Shown here piece after piece: positions 30,084 through 37,861 of a DNA stretch of 45,736 nucleotides. Position 1 is the first letter of the stretch; each line of letters starts with the position of its first letter. Source of the DNA: a virus; IMG/VR virus record IMGVR_UViG_3300027792_000030, positions 1-45,736 of that record, one strand, 5' to 3'. A program made the position numbers and the translations under genes. The notes under the pieces were generated by a model. It had not been told where the DNA came from and ran no database searches. It was given only the letters and a program-made list of their open reading frames with translations.

Positions 30084-30329
30084 TCATAATTGCTCCAGTT
30101 TTCCGCCGATCTCCACGCAGTCGGACGGGGTTACGGGATCAGGCAAGGGCGCGTGTTCGCCGTCCTCGTCGGGGTTATAAGCATCGTTGTCAACCTCGGC
30201 GGCAATCTTAATGGCCAACAATTTTAAGGCGTACGTTTCGTCACCATTAATAAATCTGTTACCGTCCGGTAGTCTATTAGCAAGCTGTAACAATATGAGC
30301 GCGTGTTCGTCTGACAAGTTGATGTTCAT
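30084..30329 (-). CDS. Hypothetical 81-aa acidic protein
   Basis: No family recognised. N-terminus DEHALILLQLANRLPDG and YALKLLAIKIAAEV are helical; the C-terminal half is acidic and Pro-rich. Overlaps the next gene upstream by 4 bp. Acidity and size would fit an inhibitor or DNA mimic, but that is speculation. Confidence 0.45.
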   Translation of the reverse strand: MNINLSDEHALILLQLANRLPDGNRFINGDETYALKLLAIKIAAEVDNDAYNPDEDGEHAPLPDPVTPSDCVEIGGKLEQL

Positions 30330-30481
30330 GGCGTCCCTCCCAGGCTAAAAAGTATTACAGTCCCGACATACATGACCGCGACCATGAGCGCCATAAGCAG
30401 GGCGTTAATGATCTTGGTGCCTAAAGTCTCTTTCTGGTGCGCCTGTCGGAGCGCGCTGATGTGTCTTTGGTATTTATTCAT
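30326..30481 (-). CDS. Small single-TM protein
   Basis: The 51-aa protein starts at ATG 30481 after AAGGAGG (the open frame to 30529 has no SD). It has a basic helix (MNKYQRHISALRQAHQKE) followed by one TM (LLMALMVAVMYVGTVILF). Membrane protein of unknown role. Confidence 0.5.
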   Translation of the reverse strand: MNKYQRHISALRQAHQKETLGTKIINALLMALMVAVMYVGTVILFSLGGTP

Positions 30482-30590
30482 AATTCCCTCCTTTATGGGT
30501 CCCGCCTGGACTATGCCGGATATTAGCATCCGTTGGCTGGCAGGCGGGAGTTTGAGGAGGTCCAGCCAGACCTGTTAAAAACAAAAAAAG

Positions 30591-31925
30591 CTATTTTTTT
30601 GCAAGTCGCGATTTCACCGCGTCTATCAACCGATCCTGACCGACAGCTTTACCCTTCACAGCTGCCATAATATCCTCGTCAATAGTGTCTCGCATCATTA
30701 ACGTATGTATTGTTACCGGGTGCCCCTGCCCTTGTCTGTGCAACCGGGCGTTCAACTGATCCCGTAATTCCAGGCTCCAGGTCAGCCCAAACCATATAAT
30801 ACGATGGCCCCCATCCTGTAAATTCAACCCATGCCCCGCACTGGCCGGGTGCGCCATCAGTAACCGGATTTTGCCTTTATTCCAACAGGCAATAGCGTCT
30901 TTTTCCTTAACATCTACAGCGTGAGGGAACCTCTTTTTAATACGAGCGACGTCATGCTGATAAGTATAAGCCACCATTACGTTATCGTTCTGCGCGGCCT
31001 CTAAAAGCTCCTCTAAAGCGTCAAGTTTAAAATCATGCAAATGATGCACGCATCTGTCACCATCATATACAGCCCCCTGGGCAAGCTGTTGCAGTTTTCC
31101 GCATAACACCCCTGCACTGATCGCCGTTATTTCGGTATCACCGAACTCCAGCAACATTCTTTCTTCCATTTCGTTGTATTTTAATAGCGTCTCAGTGTCC
31201 ATCACCACGTCCGTTGTTATCTCCATCCTGTCTGGCAGTTCCAGATAGTCTTCTGTCCGCATCGATATGAAAAGATCAGCCACAGACTCATGTATCCGCT
31301 TCTCAGCCCCAGGGCGAAGCTCCCACTTAAACCCGGAATAGTCGGCCTCAAAAAAAGTAGATCGGTAGCCGGTGTATGTCTTTCCCAGCCGCTCCCCGGT
31401 GTCCATCAGATACACCTGCGGCCATAAATCAAGCAACGAGTTGGACGCGGGCGTGCCTGTCAACAATACCACACGGTCTATCATGCTCCGAACTCGTTTT
31501 AAAGAACGAAACCTTTTTGACGCCGCCGCCTTAAAAGAACTCGACTCATCAATCACCACCATATCAAAACACCAGTCTTTACGCAATAAGTCCACCAGCC
31601 AGAACGTATTCTCACGGTTAATGACACATACTTGAGTGCGAGCAAAAACCGCTCGTTTCCGGGTGTCCGCGTCCCCCACGGCCACGCTCATACTTAGCTG
31701 AATATTCCACTTCTTTAACTCAGCCGGCCATACATGAGCCGCAACCCGTAAAGGCGCTATAACCAGCACTCTGGTAATCATACACTGCTGGAACAAATCC
31801 TGTATAGCCGTCAACGTCGCTGCCGTCTTACCAAGTCCCATACCCAAGACACACATGCAGGACGGTTTGCTTTCTATAAAACCCACCGTAGTTTCCTGAT
31901 AATGATGCAGATCAGACCTATTCAC
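30591..31925 (-). CDS. SNF2-family DEAD/DEAH-type helicase
   Basis: This ATP-dependent DNA translocase belongs to the phage replication module. Motifs: GMGLGKT (Walker A), MVVIDESSSFK (motif II), LLTGTPASNS (motif III), and LINAR/RLHRQGQGHPV near the end (motifs V-VI). GTG 31925 follows AGAGG and overlaps the VRR-NUC stop by 8 nt, giving 444 aa; the TTG at 31949 is an alternative. Together with VRR-NUC and PolA it forms the common DUF2800/DUF2815/PolA/VRR-NUC/SNF2 replication set of many phages. Confidence 0.87.
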   Translation of the reverse strand: MNRSDLHHYQETTVGFIESKPSCMCVLGMGLGKTAATLTAIQDLFQQCMITRVLVIAPLRVAAHVWPAELKKWNIQLSMSVAVGDADTRKRAVFARTQVCVINRENTFWLVDLLRKDWCFDMVVIDESSSFKAAASKRFRSLKRVRSMIDRVVLLTGTPASNSLLDLWPQVYLMDTGERLGKTYTGYRSTFFEADYSGFKWELRPGAEKRIHESVADLFISMRTEDYLELPDRMEITTDVVMDTETLLKYNEMEERMLLEFGDTEITAISAGVLCGKLQQLAQGAVYDGDRCVHHLHDFKLDALEELLEAAQNDNVMVAYTYQHDVARIKKRFPHAVDVKEKDAIACWNKGKIRLLMAHPASAGHGLNLQDGGHRIIWFGLTWSLELRDQLNARLHRQGQGHPVTIHTLMMRDTIDEDIMAAVKGKAVGQDRLIDAVKSRLAKK

Positions 31926-32187
31926 CAAATACCTCTTTAACCGCCGCAATCGAGTTTAGCACTACAACCTGGCAGCCCATACCCCTTATTTTCTTGATCT
32001 CCAGGGCCTGCAACTCGGTAGGCTTCTTTCCGGGCGCTTTCACCTCAACAAAAACCACCGTGCCACCAGGGAGTATACAAATCCTGTCCGGCACGGACCT
32101 TCTACCGGGACTGGTGAATTTGTAGGAAATACCGCCTAACTTTTTCACGGCCATAACGAGATGCCGCTCTATTGTTTTCTCAAGCAT
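31918..32187 (-). CDS. VRR-NUC domain nuclease
   Basis: A stand-alone VRR-NUC of 89-91 aa, PD-(D/E)XK superfamily. Motifs: GGISYKFTSPGRRSVPDRI (with D) and VVFVEVKAPGKKP (ExK), then Q in TELQALE. A GTG at 32193 is possible, but ATG 32187 has better SD spacing. Probable structure-specific nuclease working with the adjacent polymerase and helicase. Confidence 0.87.
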   Translation of the reverse strand: MLEKTIERHLVMAVKKLGGISYKFTSPGRRSVPDRICILPGGTVVFVEVKAPGKKPTELQALEIKKIRGMGCQVVVLNSIAAVKEVFGE

Positions 32188-32189
32188 TG

Positions 32190-34112
32190 TCACGCCTTTT
32201 TATAATAGTCACTTATGAATCCATCTGCCTTAATCGGCGCGTCTTTACACCATACCGGATTAGCAGTCATCGCTTCTATCAACCTGTTCAACGCCGTGCT
32301 GTCATTGGCTTCAGCTAAACATATGATTTCATCATGCACATGACCGACAATCTCAAGCCCTGTATGCTCTACTCTGAGCAACCCATTAGCCAGTAGATCC
32401 CTGCTGATAGCCTGCACGACATTTTCGTATATCTTCGACCCATATATATTCACCCTGGTTTTACCGTCTCTCCCCAAAAAAGTAATTTCCAGTCCGTAAC
32501 GGCCTTCCTCGATCTTAGGCTGATAATAATACATAATACGTCTTGATGGCAGCAACAGTTTCAGAAACAACCCATCAAACGACGCCTCAATCTTACCCGC
32601 GAGCGTAACCTCGCCTTTTTGCCGTATAGCTTCACAACACGCGGTCATCAGCTTATCCCACATTTCGGGAATTTCTTTATACGCTTCCCTGAAAGTCCGA
32701 ATCTGGTTTTGTGCGGATTTTTGATCCATCTTCACCCCGAATCCATCCGCGTATTTCATCAACCCCTTTGCGCCCAACCCGTAAGCCGCGCCAAGAACCG
32801 CCGGCTTGCATAAATTACGCTGTGCTTTGCTTACGGTTTCGTAGGGTATATTATACAGCTTCACTGCAAAGCTCTTATAAGCGTCAAGCCCTTTTCGGAA
32901 ATCATCAAGTAAAACCCCGCACCCGGAAAGCCACGCGCCTACTACTGACTCAATTGAACTGTAATCTGCTACGACCAGCTTCCGGCCTTCCGGCGCTACA
33001 ATGCACGACCGGATAAGGCTCGACAGTGTATCGTTTACGTTGTCATAAAGACAGGTCATAAGGTCTATATTCACACGACTCACCAGGTTACGAGCAACGG
33101 ATACACCCTCATCCGATAAGGAGCTCCGCGGTAAATTTTGCGGCTGAAACCCCCGTCCGGCCCATCGGTTTGTCCTTCCACCTCCTGCAAATAAAAAAGC
33201 CCCTCTCATCCGTCCATCTTTACAGGCGGTATCAATTAAACTGTCGAATTTGGATAAACTCGACTTGCTCAACTGCTGCCGGTATTGCAGCACGGTTTCA
33301 ATTTCTTTTGGTATGTCGGTTTTCAATAGTTTTTTAACAGTTGCCGCCCGTAAGTCCGCAGGGGCGTTATCTGACAAGTTCAAATACTCTAAAATCTGGT
33401 TTCGGCTGTTGGGATTGCGTATGCCTATCAATTTCACCATTAACGCTTCAATTTTTTCCCGATTTGCGTTAGCTAAAACTCTGATATTCTCCGCAAGACG
33501 CACATCAACCGGCAGCCCTTTGCCATTAATCCGCTGGTCCGCTTCCCATACTTTCTGCTCAAACTCAAGCATGGGATACTTACTCAGCCTGTCGGCCACT
33601 TCCATCTCGGCTTCTACGTCTCTACGACAATACTCAATAAACAGTTTCCAGTCCCCATCGTCAAACAGGTGTTTATTTGTCTGCCCTGTTTGCGGGACAC
33701 AGAATTTATTAATCAGTCTTTTACCTTCCGCCGTCATTTTGCCTTTTCCGTTTAGTTCCAACACGTTTGACAAAGTTGCCAGATCACCGGGTAAAGACAG
33801 AGACCGAGCCCAGGCCGCTGTGCATCGCCATTGCTCCGGAGGCATAGACCGCCGAAAATGCGCGTTTAAGCAAGCTCTTTCAAACTCAGCGTTATGAGCT
33901 ATTTTAATAACCAACGGATCAATCAACGCCATGAACACGTTCTCCGGCAGGGCGGCGCCGTGCTTCATGTCCACCACCTTACCGGGAAACCTGTCAATGG
34001 AGTAGCCGAAAAGCAAAATATGGAAGTCCGGGGCTTCCGTGTAGCGGTAAACCCCGGACTTCTTCAGGTCCACACTGGAATACGTTTCAACGTCAATCAG
34101 CAGTGTTTTCAA
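32190..34112 (-). CDS. DNA polymerase, family A with 3'-5' exonuclease domain
   Basis: Replicative polymerase of about 640 aa. Exonuclease motif I: LLIDVETYSS (DxE). Polymerase motif A: VVADYSSIESVVGAWL; motif B region: AQRNLCKPAVLGAAYGLG; motif C: VGHVHDEIICLAE. The start is a TTG at 34112 (after GGGG) or 34124, both overlapping or abutting the DUF2815 gene. No 5'-3' exonuclease domain. It belongs to the early replication module. Confidence 0.9.
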   Translation of the reverse strand: MKTLLIDVETYSSVDLKKSGVYRYTEAPDFHILLFGYSIDRFPGKVVDMKHGAALPENVFMALIDPLVIKIAHNAEFERACLNAHFRRSMPPEQWRCTAAWARSLSLPGDLATLSNVLELNGKGKMTAEGKRLINKFCVPQTGQTNKHLFDDGDWKLFIEYCRRDVEAEMEVADRLSKYPMLEFEQKVWEADQRINGKGLPVDVRLAENIRVLANANREKIEALMVKLIGIRNPNSRNQILEYLNLSDNAPADLRAATVKKLLKTDIPKEIETVLQYRQQLSKSSLSKFDSLIDTACKDGRMRGAFLFAGGGRTNRWAGRGFQPQNLPRSSLSDEGVSVARNLVSRVNIDLMTCLYDNVNDTLSSLIRSCIVAPEGRKLVVADYSSIESVVGAWLSGCGVLLDDFRKGLDAYKSFAVKLYNIPYETVSKAQRNLCKPAVLGAAYGLGAKGLMKYADGFGVKMDQKSAQNQIRTFREAYKEIPEMWDKLMTACCEAIRQKGEVTLAGKIEASFDGLFLKLLLPSRRIMYYYQPKIEEGRYGLEITFLGRDGKTRVNIYGSKIYENVVQAISRDLLANGLLRVEHTGLEIVGHVHDEIICLAEANDSTALNRLIEAMTANPVWCKDAPIKADGFISDYYKKA

Positions 34113-34114
34113 GG

Positions 34115-34642
34115 CTATCCCCAATCTTCATCTGTCCAGGCGCTAAAGTCGTCTTCTGCTCTTGCTCGACCACTTAACGGCGTGCCTTTGGCTATAATCT
34201 GAACATTGTTTAGCCCAAAACTCACTCCGCTATTCCCTTTCTGGTCGTATGGGTAAGCGTTCAAACTGCACCGGCAGTAGTCTCCGGAGAGGAACTCCGA
34301 GGAGTCCAATACAGGTTGCCGGTCTTTATCGATAATACCGGGGGGCTGTTTCGATTTGACGTTCATAAAAAACACCCCTTTATAGGCTTCGTCCTCCGGC
34401 CGCTCGGCGTCACCATCCCGCAGGGGGGTTCTCAGTTTTGCCGGGCGCTTGGCCCCCCACTTTTCTTTTATTACGTCCTCGACTATCTCCTGTATCCGGT
34501 CCACCGTTTTTTTGTCGGTTTTCGGGATTAAGAGGCTCATACTATACTCCTCTTCCCCTGACAGGTCGTTGAGCCTCGGCCTGAAAATGTTGACGTAACT
34601 TCCTCTTACTCGACCCGTTATAAGTCGTTTATTATTTACCAT
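34115..34642 (-). CDS. DUF2815 ssDNA-binding protein
   Basis: The 175-aa protein shows LITGRVRGSYVNIFRPRLN, YSMSLLIPKTDKKTV and GVSFGLNNVQIIAKGTP, the DUF2815 pattern of phage single-stranded-DNA-binding proteins. It ends in an acidic tail DDFSAWTDEDWG like those of SSBs that recruit partners. Start ATG 34642 after AAAGGAG. Followed directly by the polymerase. Confidence 0.85.
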   Translation of the reverse strand: MVNNKRLITGRVRGSYVNIFRPRLNDLSGEEEYSMSLLIPKTDKKTVDRIQEIVEDVIKEKWGAKRPAKLRTPLRDGDAERPEDEAYKGVFFMNVKSKQPPGIIDKDRQPVLDSSEFLSGDYCRCSLNAYPYDQKGNSGVSFGLNNVQIIAKGTPLSGRARAEDDFSAWTDEDWG

Positions 34643-34684
34643 GTTGCTCTTCTCCTTTAACTTTAGTTTTTATTGTTTTTAGTT

Positions 34685-35335
34685 TTAGACTGTGCTGACC
34701 ATTTTTTCTGTTTCTGTTTTTTGACCTCCTTTTATTTGTTCAAACATAAATTTAGGGAACACCATTACATCTTTATTCTGATGGATTTGTTTATGGTGCA
34801 AAGCGCACAACCATATTACGTTTAATGGTTTGTCATAAGATGGGTGGTGGCCATGTGCTTTAGGGCTGCCACAGACGCAACAAAGTTGTCGTTTAAGTTT
34901 GTTTCTACTGATAGCGTTGTTTATCCTATTTCTTGCGACAGTTCCTTCAGGATGTCGTTTATTTTGTTTTTGGGCGGCCTTAATGTTTGATTTTCTTCCG
35001 TTTTCTGTCTGTCTCCACTTTTTTATTCGTTCTTTTTCTTCTGCTTTATGTAATAAATAAAATTTCCTCTGTCCGTTTTTTCGGCTTAAAGCGCCTTTAT
35101 AGGTGGCTCTCCAGTGTTTTTGGTATTCTGCCGCTTTAATCTTATTTTCCGGCAACTCTCTAATCTTCCGGTCTTTTATTTTCTTTCGTTCTTTAACTTC
35201 TGGTCTTAAATGGTACTCATGGCCTATCTTAGCTTTACACGCCTTACACCAACCGTCGTACCCATCTTTGCTTTTTTTTCTTTTATGAAACCCCAGCTCA
35301 TCTTTTTCTATCCCGCATTTACTACATCTTTTCAT
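34685..35335 (-). CDS. HNH endonuclease, probably homing-type
   Basis: The 216-aa protein has an N-terminal Zn knuckle (CSKCG, then CKAC), a long Lys/Arg-rich helical linker, and a C-terminal HNH core: CCVCGSPKAHGHHPSYD, then LNVIWLCALHHKQIH. Layout and AT-rich composition differ from the flanking genes, and it splits the DUF2800-DUF2815 pair. That is typical of a free-standing homing endonuclease. ATG 35335 follows AAGGAG. Confidence 0.82.
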   Translation of the reverse strand: MKRCSKCGIEKDELGFHKRKKSKDGYDGWCKACKAKIGHEYHLRPEVKERKKIKDRKIRELPENKIKAAEYQKHWRATYKGALSRKNGQRKFYLLHKAEEKERIKKWRQTENGRKSNIKAAQKQNKRHPEGTVARNRINNAISRNKLKRQLCCVCGSPKAHGHHPSYDKPLNVIWLCALHHKQIHQNKDVMVFPKFMFEQIKGGQKTETEKMVSTV

Positions 35336-35361
35336 AAAAACTCCTTTTAAAATTCCAGGTG

Positions 35362-36474
35362 TCAGTCACTAAAATCCTCCTGCGCCGAGGTCTTACCGCC
35401 AGTAAACGCTTTTCGTTTGTCGTTTTGCGGCACGAGCGCCGGTTTGCCCGACGGCTTCTCAGTCAACGTCTTGAACACCTCGTCTTTCTTCCCCAGAACT
35501 TTCTCCGCCGCTCCGATCCCAACCAGCTTGTATTCAAACAGTTCTTTTGATTTTGGGTGCTTCAATAACGTCCCAGCCGCATCCGCCGTCCATTTCCTCA
35601 TGCTGCGGCCTTCAACCAGCTTATAGCCGGGTATGATTTGGCCGTTCAACGCTTGCTCCAGGGCATAGACTTGGAGCTCCCCAGCCCATCTTTCAATTTC
35701 AGCCAGTTTAGGCAGTAGCCCGGCGATCTCTTCTAATGATAAGATGGTTGGAACGGGAAGCGGCTCGGCGAACTCGTTCATAGCGGTCTGCAAGTTAGCT
35801 TCCGCTCTTGCCCGGCATACTGTTTTAGCACGGCACCATCGGCATTGCTTTTCACCTGGAACCAAAGCAGCCCCCGGTTGAGTGGCCTGCTTTGCTGCTG
35901 ATTTAACGTCCGCCCCAAAACTCAACAGCTCTTCAACCGCCATACGATTACTGTCGATGTGGTCCAATCGCGGCTGGCAGATAGTCATTGTAACCCGGTT
36001 AAAATCATGCCCAAGCTCGTGACGTTGATACGCTCCCAATGCGTAGATTTTAAGCTGAGACGTATCGGCATGGACTTTCACGCCCTGGCCGAATTTAAGA
36101 TCGATGATGTGAAACTCTTCTGGACTGACTATTAAGGCGTCCGCCGTGCCAAACCCGTCTGGCGCCCACTCATCAAACTCCAGCTTCTCCTCAACGTACA
36201 GGACTCCGCCGGCGGCTTTGGCTTCCGCTCTTACCAGGTCGAGATATGTCTGCACATGCTCCCGCATATCAAGTGGGTAGTTGCCTTCAGCGTCAGTTGC
36301 ATCAAGTTGGGTTTGCAGGCAGATAGCCGCCAGCTCGTGCGCTTTCCGGCCTTCTTCCGCATACTCAGACACGGTATCCGGCATGTCGGCGGTCAACGCA
36401 ACGGACCCAGGACACCGCATCCATCGGTCAGCGGCCGAAGGTGAGAGTTTAGCGTGCCCGTTATCAATGCTCAT
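35362..36474 (-). CDS. DUF2800 family protein, PD-(D/E)XK nuclease-like
   Basis: The 370-aa protein has AKLSPSAADRWMRCPGSVAL, EEGRKAHELAA, FGTADALIVSP and HIIDLKFGQGV (the D..DLK catalytic pattern), and CRWCRAKTVCRARA near residue 215, resembling the Cys set of Cas4/AddB-type nucleases with an Fe-S cluster. It is a member of the phage replication/recombination set. Start overlaps the upstream stop. Confidence 0.85.
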   Translation of the reverse strand: MSIDNGHAKLSPSAADRWMRCPGSVALTADMPDTVSEYAEEGRKAHELAAICLQTQLDATDAEGNYPLDMREHVQTYLDLVRAEAKAAGGVLYVEEKLEFDEWAPDGFGTADALIVSPEEFHIIDLKFGQGVKVHADTSQLKIYALGAYQRHELGHDFNRVTMTICQPRLDHIDSNRMAVEELLSFGADVKSAAKQATQPGAALVPGEKQCRWCRAKTVCRARAEANLQTAMNEFAEPLPVPTILSLEEIAGLLPKLAEIERWAGELQVYALEQALNGQIIPGYKLVEGRSMRKWTADAAGTLLKHPKSKELFEYKLVGIGAAEKVLGKKDEVFKTLTEKPSGKPALVPQNDKRKAFTGGKTSAQEDFSD

Positions 36475-36827
36475 AACGCCTCCACTTTCGCCTTTAACTC
36501 AGCGTATTTGGCTTCTGGCACTTCCGGCAGCTTCGCGGCGTTATAGCCGGACAGTATTTTAATCAAGTCCGTTTTCTTACCGGCCTGGGCTTTGGCTGCG
36601 AATAAGGTTCTAAGATCGTCAAGAGTTACCGCGGTAAAGGCAGGGGCAGAAACGGTGGTGGTTTGAAGGGTTTCAGCGGGTTTCTGGTCTTTTCTGAAAA
36701 AGTCCAGCATAGAGGTTAGTGCGTTAATGGATTTGCAGAGGTGATCGCCCATTTGTAAAATTGCGTAGGCAATTTTTTCCGCGTCTGTCTCTGGTTCTGT
36801 AATTGGGTTTTCTTTCTTGGTAGGCAT
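36471..36827 (-). CDS. Hypothetical 118-aa phage protein (original gene)
   Basis: The start is ATG 36827 with AAGGAG upstream. N-terminus disordered and acidic, then IAYAILQMGDHLCKSINALT, a Pro/Thr linker, and LDDLRTLFAAKAQAGKKTDL, IKILSGYNAAKLPEVPEAKY, a small helical domain. This latter segment is common in phage replication-module proteins of unknown role. It overlaps DUF2800 by 4 bp. The HNH gene upstream reads into it in frame. Confidence 0.6.
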   Translation of the reverse strand: MPTKKENPITEPETDAEKIAYAILQMGDHLCKSINALTSMLDFFRKDQKPAETLQTTTVSAPAFTAVTLDDLRTLFAAKAQAGKKTDLIKILSGYNAAKLPEVPEAKYAELKAKVEAL

Positions 36828-37499
36828 TTTTCTTTTCTCCTTTTTTATATTACTTAGGTTGGCTTTTATTGATACTAAACGCAAAGTAGCGTTTTCTTTA
36901 TGAAACTCGCGGAATTGTTTTGCAACACCTTTAGAATCTTCAAAGCTATCACCTATCACGCCATCAGTGCTGCCGACCAGACACACTGTTTCAATATTTA
37001 TGTTGAACTGCGCAATAAAAGACAATACGATACTCTCAAATGTTTTTGGCGGTTGGTGGTCAACGTGAGTGTTTTCCAAAGTAAGTTTTTCGTTTGTAAA
37101 AGGGCATAATGAATCCGGGTTTAAATTAGTATGCTTAAACTGGATGATATCGTCTTTGACAGCGGCACGACAAGCGTCTCTGAATTTTCTATGAGCGGAA
37201 CTCGGAGAAACACACTCATAAAAAGAAAAATCTGTCACAGAGTCGTCTGTTCTGAGTATCCAGAAATTAGGGTGTTTTTTATAGGTCTGATTCATCCGAA
37301 CTTCAATAGCCCGTATACCAGCACCTTTTTTGATAACATAGGAGGGATGCCTTTTCAAAACTTCGCACATAAAATCAAAGTCAAAAAGGTTAAGCGGGTC
37401 TCCTGTTTTATAAGAATACAGAATACCTTTGATTTTATTGAGAAGAGCTGATTTGCTTTTGAACTCCTGAACTCCGATTATATACTTAGGTGAGGACAC
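36471..37499 (-). CDS. DUF3223/HNH homing-endonuclease-like ORF fused in frame to the next gene
   Basis: One 342-aa ORF starts at GTG 37499 after AAAGGAT. Residues 1 to ~215 are DUF3223-like (YIIGVQEFKSKSALLNKIKG, then the HPSYVIKKGAGIRAIEV area) with a C-terminal HNH half (CPFTNEKLTLENTHVDHQPP). After RLVSIKANLSNIKKEKRK the frame continues into the 118-aa phage protein with no stop. The SD of that gene (AAGGAG) is read as Lys-Glu. The endonuclease gene seems to have landed right before a ribosome binding site and lost its stop. The products may be separate or a true fusion. AT-rich relative to neighbours. Confidence 0.7.
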   Translation of the reverse strand: MSSPKYIIGVQEFKSKSALLNKIKGILYSYKTGDPLNLFDFDFMCEVLKRHPSYVIKKGAGIRAIEVRMNQTYKKHPNFWILRTDDSVTDFSFYECVSPSSAHRKFRDACRAAVKDDIIQFKHTNLNPDSLCPFTNEKLTLENTHVDHQPPKTFESIVLSFIAQFNINIETVCLVGSTDGVIGDSFEDSKGVAKQFREFHKENATLRLVSIKANLSNIKKEKRKMPTKKENPITEPETDAEKIAYAILQMGDHLCKSINALTSMLDFFRKDQKPAETLQTTTVSAPAFTAVTLDDLRTLFAAKAQAGKKTDLIKILSGYNAAKLPEVPEAKYAELKAKVEAL

Positions 37500-37644
37500 G
37501 TTTTATCCTTTTCAACTGTTTATCTTTTATGTTTGAACTCAAGCTACGCCTTTATTTCCATGTTGTCAATATTTTTTTTATGTTTTGTTTTTTTTATTGA
37601 CAGTTTGGAAAAATACTTTATTATGTTGTTAAAGGAGTAGCGAA
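37500..37644. promoter_or_regulatory. Divergent control region between early operon and Cro-like gene
   Basis: AT-rich, gene-free. Minus strand: TTGACA (37569-37564) then TAGCTT after 17 bp, a weak -10. Plus strand: the strong promoter at 37597-37624. This is the likely lytic switch region, though no CI-like repressor is next to it. Confidence 0.45.
37597..37624 (+). promoter_or_regulatory. Promoter of the Cro-like/primase operon
   Basis: TTGACA (37597-37602), 16-bp spacer, TATTAT (37619-37624). The message would start near 37631, at the AAAGGAG ribosome binding site, leaving a leader of ~14 nt before ATG 37645. Confidence 0.65.
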
Positions 37645-37833
37645 ATGATTAAGTTGACGTATAAAGAGATATCAAAAATATTGAAGTGCGACCCAAGCAC
37701 CTCCTTCCGGTGGCTCAATCGCTCCCGCCGGCCTTCCCCGGAGATGGCGTTAAAACTTGAAAAACTTACCGGCGTCCCAGTTAATGCCTGGTTATTCCCA
37801 AATGAATATTATAACCCTTATTTTTCCAAATAA
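37645..37833 (+). CDS. Cro-like HTH regulator
   Basis: This 62-aa protein is essentially one HTH: LTYKEISKILKCDPSTSFRW, then LNRSRRPSPEMALKLEKLTG and VPVNAWLFP. The layout is the compact Cro/C1-type fold. It starts the plus-strand operon ahead of the primase, under a good promoter, and probably controls the divergent region. Confidence 0.75.
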   Translation: MIKLTYKEISKILKCDPSTSFRWLNRSRRPSPEMALKLEKLTGVPVNAWLFPNEYYNPYFSK

Positions 37834-37861
37834 CTCACCACCTTAAAAAAAGGCACGCGCC

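Noticed and set aside
33250-33897. 215-aa plus-strand ORF opposite DNA polymerase
   Set aside because: Shadow of the polymerase gene, whose motifs are intact on the minus strand.
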